The position numbers were made by a program, and so were the translations under genes. The notes beneath the pieces were generated by a model. It did no database searches, was not told where the DNA came from, and saw nothing but the letters and a program-made list of their open reading frames with translations. From CAYOXX01 sp964408025 (GTDB taxonomy: Bacteria; Acidobacteriota; DATKUA01): DNA of 18,396 nucleotides. Shown here in pieces: positions 15,090-18,396 of this stretch. Numbering within the stretch: position 1 is the stretch's first letter; each line of letters opens with the position of its first letter. Location of the stretch: positions 1 through 18,396 of the forward strand of contig CAYOXX010000066.1 in the NCBI GenBank assembly GCA_964408025.1. The letters are read 5' to 3'.

Positions 15090-17093
15090 TCACGGCCCCG
15101 GGCTCGTGCCCTCGCCCTTGCAGTAGCGGTCGAACCATTCGATAGTCCGGCGCAGGGAGTCGATGCGGTGGTTCGGCTCGCGGAAGCCGTGTCCCTCCCT
15201 GGGGTAGACGACGAACTGCACGGTGCGGCCGAGCAGGCGCAGGGCTGTGTACATCTCGCGGCTGTTGGAGATGTTGGTCAGCGTGTCCTCCTCGCCGTGC
15301 AGAATAAGCACGGGCGTGGTGATGTTCTGCGCGTAGGTCTGCGGTGCGCGCTCGAGGTAGGGGGTCATGTCTTCCCAGTACCAGACTCCGAAGTACATGC
15401 GCTCGAAGCCGGGCTGTATCGAGTTGCTCATGTCGGTCAGGAGGCTGAAGAGTCCGAAGCGGGAGACCGCGGCGGCGAAGCGCGGCGTCTGTGAGATGAT
15501 CCAATTGGTCAGGTAGCCGCCCCAGGAGCCGCCGGTGACCGCCAGGCGCTCGGGGTCGGCGATCCCCATCTCGACGACGGCATCGACGCCGGCGATGCAG
15601 TCGCGGTAATCGGCGCCGCCGATGTCGTTGCGCAGCGCCTTGCCGAAGGCGTCGCCGTAGCCGTAGCCGCCGCGGAAGTTAGGGGCGATGACGGCGTAGC
15701 CGGCTGCGGCGTAAACCTGCCACTCGCCGTAGAGCGCGTCGCGCGTGCGGCCGTAGGGCCCGCCGTGGCAGTAGAGAACGAGCGGCACGCGCTCGCCCTC
15801 GCGGTAGCCGGGCGGCGTCACCAGCAGGCCCTCGATCTCCCAGCCGTCGCACTCCCAAGCGATCAGGCGCTGCCCGCCGAGTTCGAACGGCTCGAGCTGC
15901 GCCGTCATCTCGGTAACCGGCCGCAGGGCACCGGACTCCAGATCGAGGAGGTGGACGTCGGGAAGGCGCGGATAACCTTCGGCCAGCAGCAGCGCGCGCC
16001 CGGGTCCGCGGTCGAGCGTGAAATCCCTGATGTTCAGGCCGCCGGTATCGACGAGCTCAGGCTCGGCGTCCGGCCGCGGCTGGAGCCGATAGAGAGGCGT
16101 GGCGACGCCGACGGCGAACGTGCAGTAGATATAGCCGTCGCCCGCCCAGGCGAGATCGACTACGGAGCGGTCGAATCCGGCGGCCAGGACGACGGGGCTC
16201 ACCCCCGGTTCGGCGTCAATGATGGTGACGTCGGTGCGAGCGTATTCGATCTCCGCCTCGGTGGTGCTCACGTAGGCGACCCTGCGGCCGTCGGGAGACC
16301 AGACCGGCGAAGTCTCGGGGCCGGGGAGATCGGTCAGCCGGGTCATCTCGCCCGAAGCCGTGTCGACGAGCCAGAGATCGAACTTGAGGTCGTCGTCCAT
16401 CCTGCCGGTGTAGTTGGTGCAGTAGACGATGCGCGAGCCGTCGGGCGAGACCTCGAAGCCGTCGATGCCGGCGTGGCCTTCGCAGAGACGGATCACCTCA
16501 CCGCTCCGCAGATCGACGGTCCAAAACTGATCCCGGAAAAGCTCGGCGTCAACGACCACGGCGTCGTCCAGACGGCGGTGGCGCTCCGATCTGGCGCGCT
16601 CCTCATCCTCGGAGCGGCTCTCGCGGCTCAGCAGGTATATCCGGGAACCGTTCGGAGACCAGCGGAAATCGGAGACACCTTCCTCAAGCTCGGTCAGCAG
16701 GCGCGCCTCGCCCCCGTCGGCGGAGATCAGCCAGAGCTGGCGCCCGTGTCCTTCTTCTCCCGCCGCAGTGCGGTAGGACCTGGTGGAGATGAATGCGACG
16801 CTGCCGCCGTCGGGCGACCAGCGCGGCGAGAAATCGTTGCCCGGGCTGCTGGTGAACTGCCTGACTCCGCCTCCCTCAAGGTCGGCCATCCAGATCGTGC
16901 GGCGATACACACTGCTGCTCAGATCGACCGTGGCTTGAACGTAGACGGCCCGCGTGCCGTCGGGGCTGATCCGCGGCGAGCCGACCGACGCGAAGGCGAC
17001 GAAGTCCTGCGGCAGCAGCGGCCGCCCCTCGTCGGCGAAGAGGGCGGCGGCGGCGAGGACGAGTGCCGCTGCCAACGCCAAGTTTCGTCTCAT
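15090..17093 (-). CDS. Exported S9 family serine peptidase (acylaminoacyl/dipeptidyl peptidase type)
   Basis: A 667-residue serine peptidase of the prolyl oligopeptidase family, which cleaves short peptides and excludes large proteins through its beta-propeller. Residues 1-20 form a signal peptide ending ALFA, so it acts outside the cytosol. Residues 25-400 carry propeller blades with TolB-like repeats (SPRISPDG, SPRWSPDGGSVAFIS, SDFRWSPNGS, FEVSPDGSRIVY, SPVWSPDGRRVAYVS). The alpha/beta hydrolase half has HGGPYG (443-448, oxyanion region), GGSWGGY (521-527, nucleophile S523), HGEEDTLTNISNS (acid D603) and REGHGF (H635), giving a complete triad. The ATG follows GAGGTGG with a four-base spacer. 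It is convergent with truB and divergent from the TPR lipoprotein gene. Specificity cannot be set from sequence alone. Confidence 0.93.
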   Translation of the reverse strand: MRRNLALAAALVLAAAALFADEGRPLLPQDFVAFASVGSPRISPDGTRAVYVQATVDLSSSVYRRTIWMADLEGGGVRQFTSSPGNDFSPRWSPDGGSVAFISTRSYRTAAGEEGHGRQLWLISADGGEARLLTELEEGVSDFRWSPNGSRIYLLSRESRSEDEERARSERHRRLDDAVVVDAELFRDQFWTVDLRSGEVIRLCEGHAGIDGFEVSPDGSRIVYCTNYTGRMDDDLKFDLWLVDTASGEMTRLTDLPGPETSPVWSPDGRRVAYVSTTEAEIEYARTDVTIIDAEPGVSPVVLAAGFDRSVVDLAWAGDGYIYCTFAVGVATPLYRLQPRPDAEPELVDTGGLNIRDFTLDRGPGRALLLAEGYPRLPDVHLLDLESGALRPVTEMTAQLEPFELGGQRLIAWECDGWEIEGLLVTPPGYREGERVPLVLYCHGGPYGRTRDALYGEWQVYAAAGYAVIAPNFRGGYGYGDAFGKALRNDIGGADYRDCIAGVDAVVEMGIADPERLAVTGGSWGGYLTNWIISQTPRFAAAVSRFGLFSLLTDMSNSIQPGFERMYFGVWYWEDMTPYLERAPQTYAQNITTPVLILHGEEDTLTNISNSREMYTALRLLGRTVQFVVYPREGHGFREPNHRIDSLRRTIEWFDRYCKGEGTSPGP

Positions 17094-17216
17094 TTTTCCA
17101 CCTCTAGCAAAGAGTAAAGCGCAGTAAAACCGCTATTAGATTAGCCCTTCAGGCGCGGCGAGCGCAAGCGGGAAGGGTACCGAGACCGCAAATCGCCGCC
17201 GTGGTGGAACCGTTCG

Positions 17217-17225
17217 TGATATAAT
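17217..17225 (+). promoter_or_regulatory. Extended -10 promoter of the TPR lipoprotein gene
   Basis: TG (17217-17218), one base, then a perfect TATAAT (17220-17225) forms an extended -10 element, which can work without a good -35 box; I see none at the right distance. Transcription would begin near 17232, about 55 bases before the ATG at 17287. Confidence 0.6.
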
Positions 17226-17286
17226 CCGTATTACTAAGTAATGGTTGGAGTGTATTCGAAAGGCGCTTCGATAGAGGAACCGGCCG

Positions 17287-18396
17287 ATGGCTAGCCGCTG
17301 GAGATATCGAGCCGCTGCCGCGGCGGCGTTGCTTGCCGCCCTGTTATTGGCGGTAGCCTGCGACTCTTCGCCCAGCAACGTCCAGCAAATCAACATCCCC
17401 CTGACGGTATCGGAAGAGGAGCACAAGAGCATCTACGTCGACAACTTCCTCAACATGACCGAGAACGAAGAGCTCAACGCCTTCGAGGAGGGCGTTCCGG
17501 AGATGCTTGAGGCTTCCCTGGGGGAGATCCGCACGATAACCGTGGTGCCGAGAGACACCGTGCAGAGGCGGCTGGCGATGAGCGCGACCGAGAGCGACCA
17601 CTCGGCCCTCTACGAGGCCGCGCGGCGTTTCGGCGCCCAGTACGTCCTGGACGGCTGGATCAGCAGGGATCGCGAGGGCAGATACCGCATCCATGCCAAT
17701 CTGTTCAACCTCGAGACGGAGGAAGCGCAACAGAGGATCGCCGTGCTCGAGTTCGCCGACAGGGAGGACGGGCTCAACCGGCTGAACGGCTTCATCCTCG
17801 ACATCCAGGAGAAGCTGAGCCAGCCGCGCAGCGCGCTGGAAGGGCTCTCGGAGTTCCGCGTGGCCAGCAACTACGACACCCACCGCCTCTACTTGATGGG
17901 CATGCGCAGCTACAACCGCGGCGACCCGGAGATCGCGATAGCGCTGCTGGAGCGCGTGCTGGCGATAGAGAGGGAAAGCCGAGCGGAAGACCCGCCGGAA
18001 GCGGAGGGGAGTGAGCGGGAAAAGGATCCGACTCTGTACCTTCATTTCATCCTGGGTCAGTTATACAACGAGATCGGCAACGAGGCGCGCGCGCGGGAGT
18101 ACCTGGCATCGGTATACGAGAGGCGCGAGGATTTCCACCCGGGTTACCACCCCTTCATCGAGGCCATCTGGGACGAGGTCAACGGCCGCTACGGGGCCGC
18201 GAGAGAGCAGTACGCGCAGTTGATAGAGCAAGACCCGGGAGAAGATGATTACTACCTGCGCCTCGCCGACATCACCCTCAAGATGGGTGAGCCGCCGGAG
18301 AACGCCGCCGGAATCCTCGCGGCGGGGATCGAGCGCTTCCCGAACGCGATCACGCTCTATAGGCGCCACGCCGAACTGCAGATGGCCGCGCGCGGC
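17287..18396 (+). CDS. TPR lipoprotein with TolB-N-like domain (3' end outside window)
   Basis: The frame runs open to the last base (370 codons), so the protein continues beyond the window. Residues 1-25 form a signal peptide with a long alanine/leucine core ending LLLAVAC, a plausible lipobox with Cys25 as the lipidated residue. Residues 45-140 resemble the TolB amino-terminal-like domain seen before TPRs in other proteins (TITVVPRDTVQRRL, AARRFGAQYVLDGWISRDREG, IHANLFNLETEE). From about residue 195 come helical TPR-like units (THRLYLMGMRSYNRGDPEIA, LYLHFILGQLYNEIGNEA, DDYYLRLADITLKMGEPPENA). A low-complexity acidic segment lies near residues 224-240. GAGGA eight bases before the ATG supports the start. 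Likely an envelope scaffold or assembly factor; the partner is unknown. Confidence 0.85.
   Translation, partial: MASRWRYRAAAAAALLAALLLAVACDSSPSNVQQINIPLTVSEEEHKSIYVDNFLNMTENEELNAFEEGVPEMLEASLGEIRTITVVPRDTVQRRLAMSATESDHSALYEAARRFGAQYVLDGWISRDREGRYRIHANLFNLETEEAQQRIAVLEFADREDGLNRLNGFILDIQEKLSQPRSALEGLSEFRVASNYDTHRLYLMGMRSYNRGDPEIAIALLERVLAIERESRAEDPPEAEGSEREKDPTLYLHFILGQLYNEIGNEARAREYLASVYERREDFHPGYHPFIEAIWDEVNGRYGAAREQYAQLIEQDPGEDDYYLRLADITLKMGEPPENAAGILAAGIERFPNAITLYRRHAELQMAARG

Noticed and set aside
15765..17117. Plus-strand frame of 450 codons opposite the S9 peptidase
   Set aside because: The minus strand has the full catalytic triad and propeller repeats; the plus frame is a GC-rich shadow.

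Overview
This GC-rich window (about two thirds G+C by eye) comes from a bacterium, probably with a Gram-negative-type envelope. Many products carry signal peptides or lipoprotein-like leaders, one is a multihaem c-type cytochrome, and three genes start with TTG behind a clear Shine-Dalgarno sequence. I cannot name the phylum. The mix of a tetrahaem cytochrome, beta-repeat surface protein, S9 peptidase and TPR lipoprotein would fit a deltaproteobacterial, acidobacterial or candidate-phylum genome.

Left part (1-3134): the 3' end of an IS1380-type transposase runs in from the left and meets, tail to tail, an endonuclease III-related DNA glycosylase (COG2231/MagIII-like, minus strand). Upstream of that on the minus strand are a GT4 glycosyltransferase with its own sigma70-like promoter and a small coiled-coil protein of unknown function, also with its own promoter.

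Centre (3135-10067): one very large minus-strand gene encodes a 2310-residue exported protein. It has a signal peptide, an unrecognised domain of about 300 residues, and 18 tandem PPC-like beta domains of about 108 residues, nearly all with a matched pair of cysteines. A 12-base hairpin follows its stop codon.

The most interesting locus is 10322-11671, transcribed away from the giant gene. A signal peptide leads into a degenerate metallophosphatase/5'-nucleotidase-like domain and then a tetrahaem (4 x CXXCH) C-terminus, all in one reading frame interrupted by a single in-frame TGA at 10484-10486. The TGA sits in a C-G-[TGA] position where I would expect a C-G-C motif, and the frame continues for 394 codons through a recognisable GGLARRA segment. 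A hairpin at 10506-10525 has an all-GC stem, a bulged U and a G-starting apical loop, as in a bacterial SECIS element. I interpret this as a selenocysteine-containing multihaem cytochrome (Sec55), a selenoprotein type I do not recall as described.

Right part (11768-18396): an exported beta-rich protein of unknown function lies divergent to the pair nrnA-truB (oligoribonuclease/pAp phosphatase and tRNA pseudouridine-55 synthase, overlapping by ATGA), each side with its own promoter. Next come an exported S9 family serine peptidase (minus) and, divergent from it, a TPR lipoprotein with a TolB-N-like first domain that runs off the right edge. Apart from nrnA-truB and the coupled glycosyltransferase-glycosylase pair, the genes look like independent units with short leaders.
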